A program made the translations under genes and the position numbers. This document shows, piece by piece, positions 45,686 through 57,631 of a DNA stretch of 64,000 bases (position 1 is its first letter; each line of letters starts with the position of its first letter). Source of the DNA: Casuarina equisetifolia. Taxonomy: Eukaryota; Streptophyta; Magnoliopsida; Fagales; Casuarinaceae. Under the pieces are notes generated by a model. It worked only from the letters and a program-made list of their open reading frames with translations, ran no database searches and had not been told where the DNA came from. The stretch spans positions 12,035,501 through 12,099,500 of the forward strand of contig CM052361.1 in assembly GCA_028551475.1 (NCBI GenBank), given 5' to 3'.

Positions 45686-46571
45686 GTGAAATAGGCAATG
45701 GGGACCCACTTCCAAACCTATAATAAGATCAATTGACAATTGATGGAGTACTAATAGTAAGTTAATTCAAGAGTTGATAAAGTTCATTACTTTATAAACA
45801 TAATGTTTAATAGCTTCATTAAAAATATGCCCAACATGGTTTCTCACCATGATGATCATATCATTGGACTATCATGGTACCATATACTAAATTTAGTCAA
45901 TAGAGGCCAATAAGGGTGTTAAGGAAAATCATGTCTTTAACACTATATTAAAAAGTTCAATATCCAACTTCAAAATAGACTCTTTAACTTTATATTTTTC
46001 TCATGTGGGACCTAATCGGGATGTTTCTCCATAAGTGAATGAATGAGAGTAAACTTAAATTTTTAATAGGCTTCTTAATAGTGTGAGATTAGACATTAAT
46101 ACCAACAATACATCCCTTACCATAATGTATGTTTGAACATCCTCATTAACATGTCACTTTCTATATATATTTAGCTTATTCAAATCTACAGAAGTGTTAA
46201 CGCAAACATGAACTTTAATACTATATTAAATTTTATAAAGAAAAACTCATATTTAACTTAAAATCTTAAGACATTAAATAAAAGAGCATGTCCCTTCACA
46301 AATTATTCTTTAATTTCATATTTTGACTCAGAGAATAAAAATCATATACAAAAGCACTAACGTGAGCCCCTACAATCAGCCCCTACAACCAAATCAAGCT
46401 TTCTTTCGAGACAATTAATAACAAAGACATGTTCATACTAAGTCGCAGGGCTGAATAACTAATCCAACCATAATATATGGTTGATGATCTTGGCATGCCC
46501 ACAGCCCAAACCAACAGAAGATCAGTTCATTTACACATCTTAACCAGGAAATTCTTTTGTAAAGACCCTTT
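45686..46571 (-). pseudogene. MOS11 fragment: end of intron 1 and start of exon 2, interrupted
   Basis: 45686-45750 matches the exon 2 / intron 1 junction of MOS11 (18206-18270). After an unrelated block of about 580 bases, 46336-46571 matches MOS11 intron 1 at 18299-18535, for example GTGAGCCCCTACA, AAATCAAGCTTTCT and CATCTTAACCAGGAAATTCT. Orientation and order are the same as in the functional gene. Because intron sequence is present, this is a DNA-level duplication, not a retrocopy. Too little exon is present for a product. The block at about 45751-46335 has no clear ends. Confidence 0.85.
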
Positions 46572-47673
46572 CTGTATTTCTGCTCCCCAGGAATGCATGA
46601 CTTCGTGCCACCACCTACTTTGCGGGTTGAAAGAGCTGAAGGGTGGAGTAATCCACGTAAGATTTCTCACCATAGCAGCTAAAGTACTCCCGCAATAGCA
46701 GTTTAATTGCTCACACATCACGAGATTCACAAGTTGTTCTCCCTCCCACGAAGGCCTCCAATTTTCACGCCCACCGGATCTGATCTGAAACACTGGATGG
46801 TGCATTTGACTCCTCTCTCCGACCGTGGTTGCACAATGCTCTCAGAGGTGGTTTTGCCCCCCACACACAATCCACACGTCTTCCGGATGGAGTTTGCACT
46901 TCTAGTTGAGATCTCTAAGAAAATATTATGACAGCTCACTTATTATTCAACTTCAACCACTAATAAGTAGTGCTTCGTCATAAATCTCATTGAAAGAACA
47001 ACGTATACATAATACTTAAAAAAAAAAAATAGTGCAGATGACACTCAAAAGATAATACTAATAAAGAAGCAAGCAAGCAAACAAATAAATAAGATAGCAA
47101 GAATAATTCAAAATTATATTACCAGATCGAGCATCAAATTTTGTGTCAAGTTATAATCTATTTGCATTTACAACTTTTAAGGGGAGAAAAACCTAAATTT
47201 GGGAAGAGCAACGCATTCTTAATTTTCATTAAGGTGGTTGTAAAGTTATTTTCTCAAGATTGTTGAAGTTGTTTGCTATGACAAGCAAGATAAGTCGAAT
47301 AAATTAAGCAATACATGGAGCCCCATGGAAGTGGCTGATTCTTCCTTATGACGTAGGGCATGAATCAGATCCTCTTGATAATTGTTAGCCAAGTTACAAT
47401 TTGTAATCTCTTTTTTGTCCTTCTTGTTCGAAAAGAAAGGTTTTGTTTCTCTTAAGTTGAATCCGCTGAGCAAAGTACAAAAGGAAAAGACAAAAAAAAG
47501 GGGGAAAAAGGTTGTCTATGTTACAGCAGCAACTTCCAGTTCCTGGGGAGCCCCGTGGATGTGCACTGATTCTTCCTCGTGACGTAGTGCACGAAATCAG
47601 ATAACAGAGCTTGACAGAACATATATTTGTATATATCCCTTCTCCTTTTTCCTTGCAGCAGTCGCCTATTTCG
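46572..47673. other. Non-coding DNA with a GC-richer island and a diverged doublet
   Basis: 46572-46935 is GC-richer than its surroundings and is open in several frames, but none matches a protein I recognise. A diverged doublet, each unit with GAGCCCC(A/G)TGGA, TGATTCTTCCT and TGACGTAG, lies at about 47318-47372 and 47549-47605. Confidence 0.45.
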
Positions 47674-48286
47674 TGTTAGAGTAGTTAGTTCAATGCTTGA
47701 AGAAGTTGAAAGGAGCAGTTGAGAATTAGAAGAAAGAGGCAAGCGTGCTTTAACAGCTCTCTTGAGCTCTCTGCCAAGCCCAGTGACGACCATGCAGAAG
47801 TTCACACCAAAGCTGAAGTTAGAAGAATCAAGTGAGCATACTCGGACACTATATGCACCTAAGGCATCCTACAATAAAACCTATCTGCCAAAGGTAACCA
47901 GCCAACATGGTTTCCAGAGCAATAATAATTCAACCTTCAAGAATTACCATCTTGGAGAGTCCTTCGGAAAGTCTATCCAAAGACTAAGTACACCACCGAT
48001 CTTTCATCCTATGAATAAGATAAGGAAGGGCGGAATTGGCCTTGGATGTTCACATGTGGAAAAGTCAGTGATGGATGGTTTTGAAGAAAATGAAGATAAA
48101 GATATCTACTGACTGTCCTTGATAATAAACTCTATTATATTATATTGTAAAAGAAGGCAACTAGCTATTTAAAGACCAATTCATGCTTGGAGAACTTTGC
48201 AGCTATTTTTTCAAGCCATTTTGATATTATAATACACAAGTCTTCTCTATACTTACCAGTGTTTATTTGATTTATCAACCTTAAGT
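47674..48286 (+). repeat. 5' LTR of the old copia element
   Basis: Starts TGTTAGAGTAG and ends just before the primer-binding site at 48287. It is aligned with 57632-58229 over its length. The 3' edge is uncertain by about 10 bases, since the usual terminal CA is not at the boundary. Confidence 0.85.
47693..48112 (+). pseudogene. Reading frame inside the 5' LTR (about 139 codons, one stop)
   Basis: From ATG 47693 one frame runs 140 codons to TGA at 48110-48112, with a single internal stop near codon 10. It includes EERGKRALTALLSSLPSP, LYAPKASYNKTYLPK, FKNYHLGESFGKSIQRL and FEENEDKDIY. The same frame is readable without frameshift, only with stops, in the 3' LTR (57651-58056), where a 15-base gap removes exactly five codons. 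Similar phrases occur in the lone LTR at 58614. I recognise no domain. LTRs normally carry no protein, so this could be a captured host exon or chance; see findings. Confidence 0.45.
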
Positions 48287-48299
48287 TGGTATCAAAGCC
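48287..48299 (+). other. Primer-binding site, initiator-Met tRNA
   Basis: TGGTATCAAAGCC differs at one base from the standard copia site complementary to initiator-Met tRNA, and directly abuts the 5' LTR. Confidence 0.85.
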
Positions 48300-48326
48300 A
48301 ATATGACACACTGAAATAATACTTAC

Positions 48327-49951
48327 TATTTGGTAAAATTCTATATGTAAGTGTACATGTCGAACAAGTAATATAATGATGAGTAATATATTGTTTTACA
48401 TAGACTAGTGATTACTAAACTAACTAATTAGTAATGGTAAATAATTCATAGAATTTATCTAACCAACCGAAATGATAAAAAATAGACTAAACAAGTAAAT
48501 TTAACCTAAACTTGCATAATGAAACATATTAGAATGTCCGATTTCACCTAACTACTAGGTACAAATGTCGATTATTTATGTCAACAAGATTAATTCTACT
48601 CATGTGGTAGTAAAATTTTTTAATTTATTTATTATCTTATATTTAGGTATAAAGAATCTACTTAGTTCATTAACTTACTGTATTTTTACTCATGAATTAA
48701 ATTAACTAAGTGCGTTAAGATTTGTGAATATTCTAGTTTACTCCTAAAGTCACACAATCCACATGGTATATGTCTATTCATATTTATTTATGGTTGCATA
48801 TTACATAAAGTAATTATATGTCATCTCATGTTAGTTTTAAACATGTACGTCAGATCATTTAAGTGATATCTAATCACTTAAAAACATTAAGCTTAGTAAA
48901 ATGCAGCTTCACACAAACAAAAAACCTCATAAAACATAATAATTATGTCATTTATATCATTGTAATCAAATTATATCATAGCTTTAACAAGATAAACTAA
49001 AACATGACATTTACAAACACAAAAATAGTGCAAGAAATTGAACAAAGCATTCTAAAAATTAAAAATATCAAAGTTGTCATCAAAATGTCTTCAATTTAGA
49101 GAATGTTTGGACAAATATACACATCATAGGGAGGAAGAGGAGCTGTTTGAGTGTGAAGAAAACGAGTAGTCACGTGCCTCTACGCATTGGTGCCACACGC
49201 CGCCACATAGAAGCGACCAAAAATTGTTGGAGACGATGTTTGGGTTACTGATTTGCTAAGAAATCGCTCTAATCTACCAGAAAAATGGGTAGATTTGCGA
49301 TTTTGAGTCTCGATGACGTTCACTGTCTTCTGTAGGAAATCATTATACATGATGCCCAAAACTACTATCAAGATGTCGAAAATAGCCTAGATCGGCTAGA
49401 AATGGGGTTAAAATGTTGAAACTCAGCCTAGATCAATCGGAGATGGGTCCCACTGTTGTGCTACCACCCCCACTCGTCTGGGTTTTGGTCGCCAGAGAAA
49501 GTGAACACAGATGGCGTTCCGGTCAGCTTTCGCCCAACCGTTCGGGGTTGGTGCTCATTTCCCTACTGCCTCTCTTGACAATCGGCCGGCCTCTCTCCTC
49601 CGCTCGCGAGTTGTTTTGTTCACAAGATAATGGCCTTTTCTCTCCCTCCTCTTTTTTGTGATAATCGACCTCCCTGTTTTTATTTTTTCTCTTCTTTTTC
49701 CTTGCTACCCCCCACGTGTCCAACCTTTTCTTTTCTTTTGCTCCTTGCATGGCCCATTTGTAATATGATAAGAAAACATTTCTTTTGCATGGTTTGATGC
49801 TTCTTTTCTTTCATTTTCCTCTATTTTGAGTTTGCTACATGAAATAACAAAACTTGTGTAAATATAGACAAAATGCCAATATAACTTAACAAATACTATA
49901 TTATATATTGTTTAAATAGTCACAATAATTCTATATAAAATAAAATTATCA
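48327..49951 (-). repeat. 3' LTR of the nested gypsy-type element
   Basis: Aligns with 53139-54775. The right edge ends TTATCA. The left edge is set by the CTTAC duplication rather than by a clean terminal CA. Confidence 0.82.
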
Positions 49952-52900
49952 ATATCTCTAAACTTAACATTTTGCTTGTCTTTGAGCAAAAGCTCTGAAC
50001 AACATATTATGACAACACTAAAAAGAAAAAAAAATTACACATAAAAAGCACTAAACAACATATTCTAATGACACAACTAATCACTCTATGATATTCTTCC
50101 AAACACTCCCAAACTTAATATTTTGATTGTTCTCGAGCAAAAACACTAAATAACATATATGAACAACCAATCAATTACTCCATGATATTCTCCCATGGTT
50201 GCTCAACTTAACAATTCAAAGAAAAATATAACTTTCATCTAAACATTACAATTGGTTTATGAGGCAAGATAAATTCTTAACTATGTCAACCAAGTGTGTG
50301 TGTGTGTGTGTGTAAATTTGTATTTTTTCTCAATTACATGCACTCCAAATAGATCCAAATTAATATGCAACCTTTCAAAATCTTTAACCGAATCTCATAA
50401 GGTTTGTTTTTCATTCATCTCTCCACTAATGTAAGTTGATCATCTAACTAAGAATCAATAGAACTTTTATTAGCTTATAATGTAAGGTTAGGTTAAAGGT
50501 AAAATGGAAGTCATTTAGGCTCAAATAACCTACGATACTTTATAAGATCTTATGAAAACTTAAGCTTCTCTTAACTTTTTTACTCAATGAAGATGATCAT
50601 TTCACCACCTTTTACTCTCACTCTTTCTTGTCTAAGCATACTTGATTTTGCTTAGAATTTGACATTAACAAAAACCACAATCATGTGTGCAACAACAAAC
50701 AAAAGCAAATTTACTTAAGTATAAACACCTCAATCTTTTCCTACCAATGACATTCAATTACACTTTTAGAGAATAGTGTAACTTGACTCTAACAAAAGAT
50801 GATGGGATTATTCCATCCTAAAGCATTTTTTTTTTCATTTGCATTTGCATTTACAAAAGCATATACAAAAACAACAAATTAGATAATCCTTGTAATTAAT
50901 TTCTTTCCATATACATCCTTCCCCTCAACTTCTCTTATGCTCATATAAACTTATACATACCAAAAGTCAATATGTCCATGAGAATAGAACAATAGGATAA
51001 TAGGATAATAGGATAAATTGATAAATTGATAAAAAATGCTAAAAGATATATATGTAGGTGTTTCTAACCAAAATCAAGATAAGAATAAAGGTTAAAGGGG
51101 TGACTGGGAATAAGTAAATAAGGTTAGCTTAAAAGGCTCAATTGATCCAAAGGTGGCCTAAATCATTTTCTTAGTTATATGCAATCTAGGATTTTGCCTC
51201 AAGAGAAAATCAAGCAAATTCTAATATCCAAGTGAGATCCAAAAAAAATCACATACTTTATATGAATGTTATCTAGAAATACACATAATTTCAAAAAAAA
51301 AAATATAGATTTTTAGTGCTCAATAAGTGAATCAACATAATTAGAATCACACTTACATCATACCACAATTTTAGGTTTGAACAAAATCTACATCTTTTTA
51401 AAAATTGCCAAGAATTCACAATAAAGAATTCAATCATGGTGGTCACGGTCCATCATAAAAAAAAAAAATCACACAAAAATAAACTTCTAACATAAAAACT
51501 TTTAACACAAAACATATAATTTCAACATAACATATTACAACACTTCTAACATAACACAAAATACTTCCAATACACTCCCAATATACTTCCAACACAACTA
51601 TAACTACCACAATACACAACCTCCAACACAACCTAACAAAAACAACACACTTCCAACAATAACAACAACACCCCCAAACTTAAATGAAGCATTCTTTTCA
51701 ACACTAAAAGAAAACAATGCAATATAAAGAAAGGAACAAGGAAAACTCCCTTAATTGCAGGCTATGTCCATGTGAGCTGTGATGAATCTATGGTGACATC
51801 TTTCTAGTAAAAAGACTAATAAAATGCTTAGGTTGCCTTTTAAGAAGCGCTTACTTTATAGTTTTTAGCCAAACTATCCTCCACGTTACTACTCAAGGAG
51901 GATGGAATTCCAACAATTTAAGAGACAACTTGTGTTGCATGATGGTTGAGCATTCTGCAATTAACACCATTGTCTCATATAGTTCTAGCTTCCTTTTGTT
52001 CTCCAGTATCTCTTTCAACAATTTTGCATAACTGGACATTTGAATTGGAGTCTTTGCAAAAAAAAAAAGTTAATATGTAGTTTTAAAGATATGTCAAGGA
52101 ATTCCAAAAACTACTTATCTTTTTTGTGTTGCTAGAATCTCTAGGGAGATGAAGTTGAAGACATAAAGGGCTTATGATTTTTTGGAATTAGTTTGCTCCT
52201 AGGTGCCTCCTCAGGTTGCATGCTGACATCCTTATCCAAATATTTGATAATCTTTTTGTTAGCATCATCATCTCCCACTTACATGCCACTTAGTAGGCTT
52301 ATTGCCTTTACGATATCTGTAGGGCTTTTCTTCACATGGCTAGACAAAGGACCCTTCTGTCTCTTTAAGATCATGCTAATCAACTGACCTATTTGCACAT
52401 CTAATCTTTTGATTGATGCTTCTTGTCTTTGGAATCTTTCTTCATTGTTTTGCATCATCTTGGCGAACATGTCTTCTAAATTGGGCTTCGTCTCTTTTGT
52501 TATGCTTAATGTTGCTTCAATGCTTTTCATAAAGTGCTTTATGGTTGTTGTCATCTCGTTAATTATGTCCTCAAAGTTAGGATTTACCGTTTCTCTTTGC
52601 TTGAATGTTAGTGGTGATTTCATTTTATTTGGGTTACTTTTATGAAAAATTTTAATGGTTGTCCCATCTCGGATTGTATACGTTAGAGTAAGAATCATTA
52701 TGTGACTTATTTGAAATCCTAACAAAATTAGCATAATTAATATATTGAGCATAAAGGTTATCTACTTGATATTATGTGCTCTCATGTGCTCCATCACAAA
52801 ATTCACATTCTCTATTTTTCAAGAACATTTCCTATTCTGCATGTTAGTTAGCAAAGGTATCTACTTTATATGCTGGCTCAATCTTAAAATAGTTTACCTA

Positions 52901-53138
52901 ACTTGTAGGCATCTGGAAACTTGATGTGGCATTCTAAAATGTTTGTGCAGCATAGTCTCTTAGGAGTCTATGTGTACCATTATTGTTCTCCATCCTTGTT
53001 AATTATCAATAGATTCTCTCTACAAGAAAACAAAAATAAAGTAAAATAAAGGCAATAAAAGCTAGATTAAACTTAAAAGCTATTTGGTATTAATATTAGC
53101 TAGTAGTAAAACAACTGATCCTTATCAAGGGTGCCAAC
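49952..53138 (-). other. Internal region of the nested element, mostly non-coding
   Basis: AT-rich. On the - strand it holds phrases such as AAGTTTGGGGGTG (near 51668-51680) that are familiar from non-coding parts of plant gypsy elements. There is a TG microsatellite at 50295-50313. Apart from the gag remnant no coding region remains. Confidence 0.6.
52279..52752 (-). pseudogene. gypsy gag remnant
   Basis: A 157-codon frame with NPNFEDIINEM, ETKPNLEDMFAKMM, RFQRQEASIKRLDVQIGQL and ILKRQKGPL. This is the coiled-coil C-terminal part of gag typical of plant Ty3-gypsy elements (pattern: short helix, ExQIGQL, then RPxGxLPS). The capsid part and zinc knuckle are missing. Confidence 0.75.
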
Positions 53139-54775
53139 AACTTGGTCAGTGAAATTCTACATACAAGTTTACATGTCAAACAAGTAATATAATGATGAGT
53201 AAAGATATCGTCCCACAGAGTTTGGTGATTACTAAACTAACTAATTAATAACGGTGAATAATCCATAGAGTTTATCTAGCCAAGGAAAATGATAAAATAT
53301 GGACTAAACAAGTAACTTTAACCTAAACTTGGTTAACGAAATATGTTAGAGCGTCCGATTTCACCTAATTACTAGGTACGAATGTCGATTAGTTATGCTA
53401 GCAAGATTAACTCTACTAATGTGATGACATAATTTACTAATTTATTTACTATTATATGTTTAGGTATAACGAACTTACTTAGCTCATTAATTCATTGTAT
53501 TTTTACCCGTGAATTAAATGAACTAAGTGCATTAAGATTTGTAAATATTCTAATTTACTCCTAAAGTCACATAATCTACATGGTATATGTCTATCCATAT
53601 TTATCTATGGTTGCATATTATATGAAGTAATTATATGTCATTTCATGTAGGTTTTAAACATGTACATAAGATCATTTAAGTGGTAGATAATCACTTAAAA
53701 GCATTAAGCTCAGTAAAATGCAACTTCACATAAAAAAAAATCTCACAAAACATAATAATCAAGTCATTCATACCATTGTAATCAAATTACATCGCAGCTC
53801 TAACAAGACAAACTAAAACATGGTATTTACAAGCACAAAAATAATATAAGAAATTAAACAAAGCATTCTAAAAATTTAAAACATTAACGTTGTCACCAAA
53901 ATATCTTCAATTCAGAGAATGTTTGGACAAATTTGCACATCATAGGGAGGAAAAGGAGTTGTATGAAAAGTGGGAGAAAATGAGTAATGCGCCTCCACAC
54001 ACCATTATACATTGCCATGTGTTGCCACACAAAATTGACCAGAAATTGTTAGAGACAATGTCTGGGTCACCGATCCGCCAAGAAATTGCTCTAATTTGCC
54101 ATGAAAATGGGTAGATCTGTGATTTTAAGTCCCCACGGCATTTGCCGTCTTTTATCGGAAACCACTATAAATGCCACCCGAAACTATTGCAAAGACATCA
54201 GAAAAAGCCTAAATTGGTCGAAAATGGGGTCAAAATGCTGAAACTCATCCTAGATCAATTGGAGATGGGTCTCATTATTGTGTTACCACCCTTTCTCATT
54301 TAGGTTTTAGTTGTTAAAGAAAGTGAACGCAGATGGATTTCGGTTGGCTTTCGCCCAATCATCCTACGTTGATGCTTGTTTCCCCACCGCCTCTCTTGAT
54401 AATTGGCCGGCCTCTCTCATCCGCTTGTGAGTTGCTCTATTCATGAGATAATAGCCTTTTCTCTCTTTTCCCTTTTTTGCGATAATCGACCTTCCTTTTT
54501 TTTCTTTTTTCTCTTATTTTTCCTTACTGCCCCCATGTGTTCAACTCTTTCTTTTCTTTTTCTCCTTGCATGACCCATTTGTACATATGATAAGAAAACA
54601 TTTCTTTTACATGGTTTAATGCTTTTTTTTTCTTTCATTTGCCTCTATTTTGGATTTGCTAAATAAAATAACAAAACTAGTGTAAATATAGACAAAATGC
54701 CAATATAACTCAATGAATAATATATTTTATATTATCTAAATAGTCACAATAACTTTATACAAACTAGAGTTATCA
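53139..54775 (-). repeat. 5' LTR of the nested gypsy-type element
   Basis: Partner of 48327-49951. It is followed on the + side by CTTAC (54776-54780). A 74-codon frame inside it (53890-54114) is not matched in the other LTR and is not taken as a gene. Confidence 0.82.
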
Positions 54776-54780
54776 CTTAC

Positions 54781-55505
54781 CATTTTCCAAATTTCATCAA
54801 TGTGAGCAACTTTGTTATAATTAAGCTTACAGAAGGAAATTATCTTTCCTAGATGACCCAGATATAGTCACTTCTCCAAACCCAAAAGCTTATTGGCTTC
54901 ATTTCAAGTGAAATACAAAAACCTAGCCAGATTATTGGAGATACTAGAACTCCAAACCCTGATCTTGACTCTTGGTCACAAAGTGATGCATTAGTCAAAT
55001 CATGGATTATAAGCACTCTTTCTGAAGAAGCTTTAGGGCATAATTTTGAATTGGAGGCATCAACATAAGTCTAGAATGAGTTGGCAAACCACTTTGCACA
55101 AATAATAGAAACACATGAGTTTGACCTATTTTCGTAACTTAACAACATATGGAAGGAAGGTAAAACTCTTTCAAATTTTTTGACAGAATTATTTTGAATT
55201 AGTTGAGCTCTATTAGGAAGCATGTTTTTGAGTTAGCAAAAACATTTAGATTGTTGGAAAGCCTTGATGCAACTTATGAATCTTTTAAAACTGCTATGTT
55301 TAGACCTTCTATACCTGATTTCAACACAGTAATATCACAACTTCAGGCATATGAATCACATACTATCATGTACCCAAAATAGACCTTAATTTTTGCTAAT
55401 GAGAATGCAACATATGCTACTTAAAGATATAGTCAAGGAGGTAGAGGAAATAGAGGAAGGAATTTTGAACAAAGATTTACTTCCCAAGGCTAAGGGTTCA
55501 CTCCA
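54781..55505 (+). pseudogene. gag of the old copia element
   Basis: Sequence reading KLTEGNYL in one frame, then LDSWSQS-like text, and further on the AYESHT region of copia gag can be followed, but with a stop every 10-30 codons and frame changes. It starts right at the CTTAC duplicate of the nested element. Confidence 0.65.
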
Positions 55506-55886
55506 ATGCCCTATAACAACAGAGGATCATTCAACCAAGGAAAGGTAATAGGGAATAATTCAAATAATTTTTCAGGTAATGATACAAATCTTTTTCCTCA
55601 ACATCTAATCACTTGTCAAATTTATGGAAAGAAAGGTCATACAAGTTTGGAATGTCGGTGGATATTTGATCATTCTTTCCAAGCTAACAATATCCCAAAG
55701 GCTTTGACAATGCTACATATTAATAGGCCTCAAAATGATGACTGGATAACTGATACTGGAGCAACATCACATATAGTTAAATCCACAGGTATCTTATCAT
55801 CTTTCTCAAAGTATACTAGTTTAGACACTATATTTGTTAGAAATGGATATCATATTCCAATTACACATTGGATCAAGAAAACTTAA
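55506..55886 (+). pseudogene. Zinc knuckle and protease of the old copia element
   Basis: A 126-codon open stretch. CQIYGKKGHTSLEC is a CCHC knuckle with Tyr at the second Cys position. WITDTGATSHIV is an intact aspartic-protease motif. The frame ends shortly after. Confidence 0.85.
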
Positions 55887-55902
55887 TTAAGGAAAGATAA
55901 AG

Positions 55903-56860
55903 TTGAATTATGTTCTAGTTGCTCTATCAATTAAACAAAATTTATTATCTATTTCAAAATTAATAGATGATAATCCTTGTTTAGTGATCTTTAATAAGCA
56001 CTCATTTGTTGTTAAGGATTTGACAACTCAACAAAATTTGCTAAAAGGACATAGAAAAGGAGATCTGTATGTGTTACCAAGTGAACGTGTTCAAGCCTGT
56101 GTTACACTCCATTAACAAGGTGTAAATGGTAACACATAACATAAATGCCTTGGACATTCTAATTTATGTATTTTGAAAGGTTTGCATAAATTAAGACTTA
56201 TCAATTTAAGAGGAAATATTCATAAAGTCTGTATTGTATGTCTTGAAACAAAGAGCCATTGTTTATCTTTTGGCACTTCAACTTATAAATCACAAGTACC
56301 TTTTAAATGTATACATAGTGATTTATGGGGACCTTCACCCAAAAAATCATGTTAAAGCTTCTTATATTATGTAATTTTTATTGATGAATGTACTTGATAC
56401 ATTTAGTTTTATCCATTGAAAAGAAAATCAAACTTTCATAAGATATTTGTTAAATTTAAATCCATGATAGAACAATAGTTTGACAGGAAAATCAAGACGT
56501 TACATTCATATAATGGAGGAGAATATATAAGCAAAGAATTGGAGGAGGAATTGCATTTTTATGGAATCACATGTTGAATGTCTTGTCTATATACTTCAAA
56601 ACAAAATGGTATAGTAGAATGCAAACATAGACACATAATTGAGCTTAGAAGATCACTTTTAAGAGAAGCTTTAGTACCAATAAGTATTAGGTTGAAGCAT
56701 TTATAACCGTAGTTTATTTAATAAATAGATTGCCTTATTTAGTGTTGGATAACAAATCACCATTTGAGATATTGTATAATTGAGTTCTAGACTACGGTGA
56801 GTTTTTGGATCACAATGCTTTTTGTGTTTAAGATCTACCATAACTGATAAATTATCATCT
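55903..56860 (+). pseudogene. Integrase of the old copia element
   Basis: NYVLVALSIKQNLLSISKL, HKCLGHSN, CIVCLETKSH and CIHSDLWGPSP mark the pre-integrase and the start of the core. TLHSYNGGEYIS and TSKQNGIVECKHRHI follow around other catalytic positions. At least eight stops are present between 56115 and 56800. Confidence 0.8.
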
Positions 56861-57631
56861 AAGTTAGTACCTTGTGTTTTCTTGGGATATAGTACACGTC
56901 ACAAGGGATATTAATGTTTATGTATACAATTCGGCAAGGTATTCATTTCTAGACATGTTGTTTTCAATAAACATAAATATCCTTTTGAATAATTTATACA
57001 CTATCTCTCATAAACACAACTTGATATTAGTCAAGTTGTTCATCGTTTGTGTCAACATATGAGTAACCCATGAATAAAGGACTTTTACCAACTCAAGAAA
57101 AGCTTGAGGTATTTGTAAAGGACATAAACTATGGTTTGCAGTTTCACAGTCAAAGCCCTATAATCATTTATGGTTTTACTGATGCTGATTATGGAGGTTG
57201 CTACCAAACCAGGAAATCAACAACTATGTTCTTTATGTTCATGGGAGCAAACCTTATCTCATGGTCATCACAAAAACAAGATTTTGTCTCACATTTTTCT
57301 GCTAAGGTAGAATATAGAGCCATGGCTGAAGCAGTTTAGCTTATGAACCTACACAACTTTTGAGGTAAGTCAATATCATCCAATACACTTGTTTTGTGAT
57401 AACTTACATGCACTCTATATGTTAATTAATCCAGTGTAACATAGCAAGACAAAGCACATAACAAATGATGTACATTTTGTCCAAGAGAAAGGTGGCTCAA
57501 GGAACTACAGTCATAACCTACGTGCCATCAAGAAAGCAAATAGCTAACATTTTGACCAAGCCATTGTCAAGGAACAAATTTGAAGAACTAAGAGACAAGA
57601 TTTGCATTATCCTTCCAATCTTGCAGGGGAT
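56861..57631 (+). pseudogene. Deleted RT and RNase H of the old copia element
   Basis: After the integrase C-terminal phrase around FISRHVVFNKHKYPFE (about 56945-56990) the sequence jumps within 20 codons to DISQVVHRLCQHM (57029-57061), which is the far end of RT. The polymerase core with its YVDD box is therefore deleted. RNase H follows: GFTDADYGGC, LISWSSQKQDFVSHFSAK and AEAV, a stop, then VHFVQEKVAQG and ANILTKPLSRNKFEELRDK. A polypurine tract (GCAGGGGAT, 57623-57631) leads into the 3' LTR. Confidence 0.85.

Larger units (their letters stand above)
48327..54775 (-). mobile_element. Nested Ty3-gypsy-type element, non-autonomous
   Basis: Two repeats of about 1.63 kb (48327-49951 and 53139-54775) enclose 3.2 kb. 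They are flanked by CTTAC on both sides (48322-48326 and 54776-54780), so the element inserted between the primer site and gag of the older copia element. On the - strand it starts TGATAA. The sequence after the 5' LTR reads TGGCACCCTTGATAAGG, a worn version of the Asp-tRNA primer site common in plant gypsy elements. The only protein remnant is a gag segment at 52752-52279. Polymerase and integrase are absent, so it depended on other elements. Confidence 0.82.

Noticed and set aside
46527-46939. Overlapping frames on both strands in the GC-richer island
   Set aside because: None shows a recognisable domain and they partly overlap the MOS11 intron-derived piece; reported only as a composition anomaly.
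49413-49661. 82-codon frame in the left LTR of the nested element
   Set aside because: The matching part of the other LTR has different stops, so there is no sign of constraint.
50295-50313. TG repeat as a regulatory or Z-DNA element
   Set aside because: A short microsatellite inside a dead transposon; nothing suggests a function.
53890-54114. 74-codon frame in the right LTR of the nested element
   Set aside because: Not kept open in the partner LTR.
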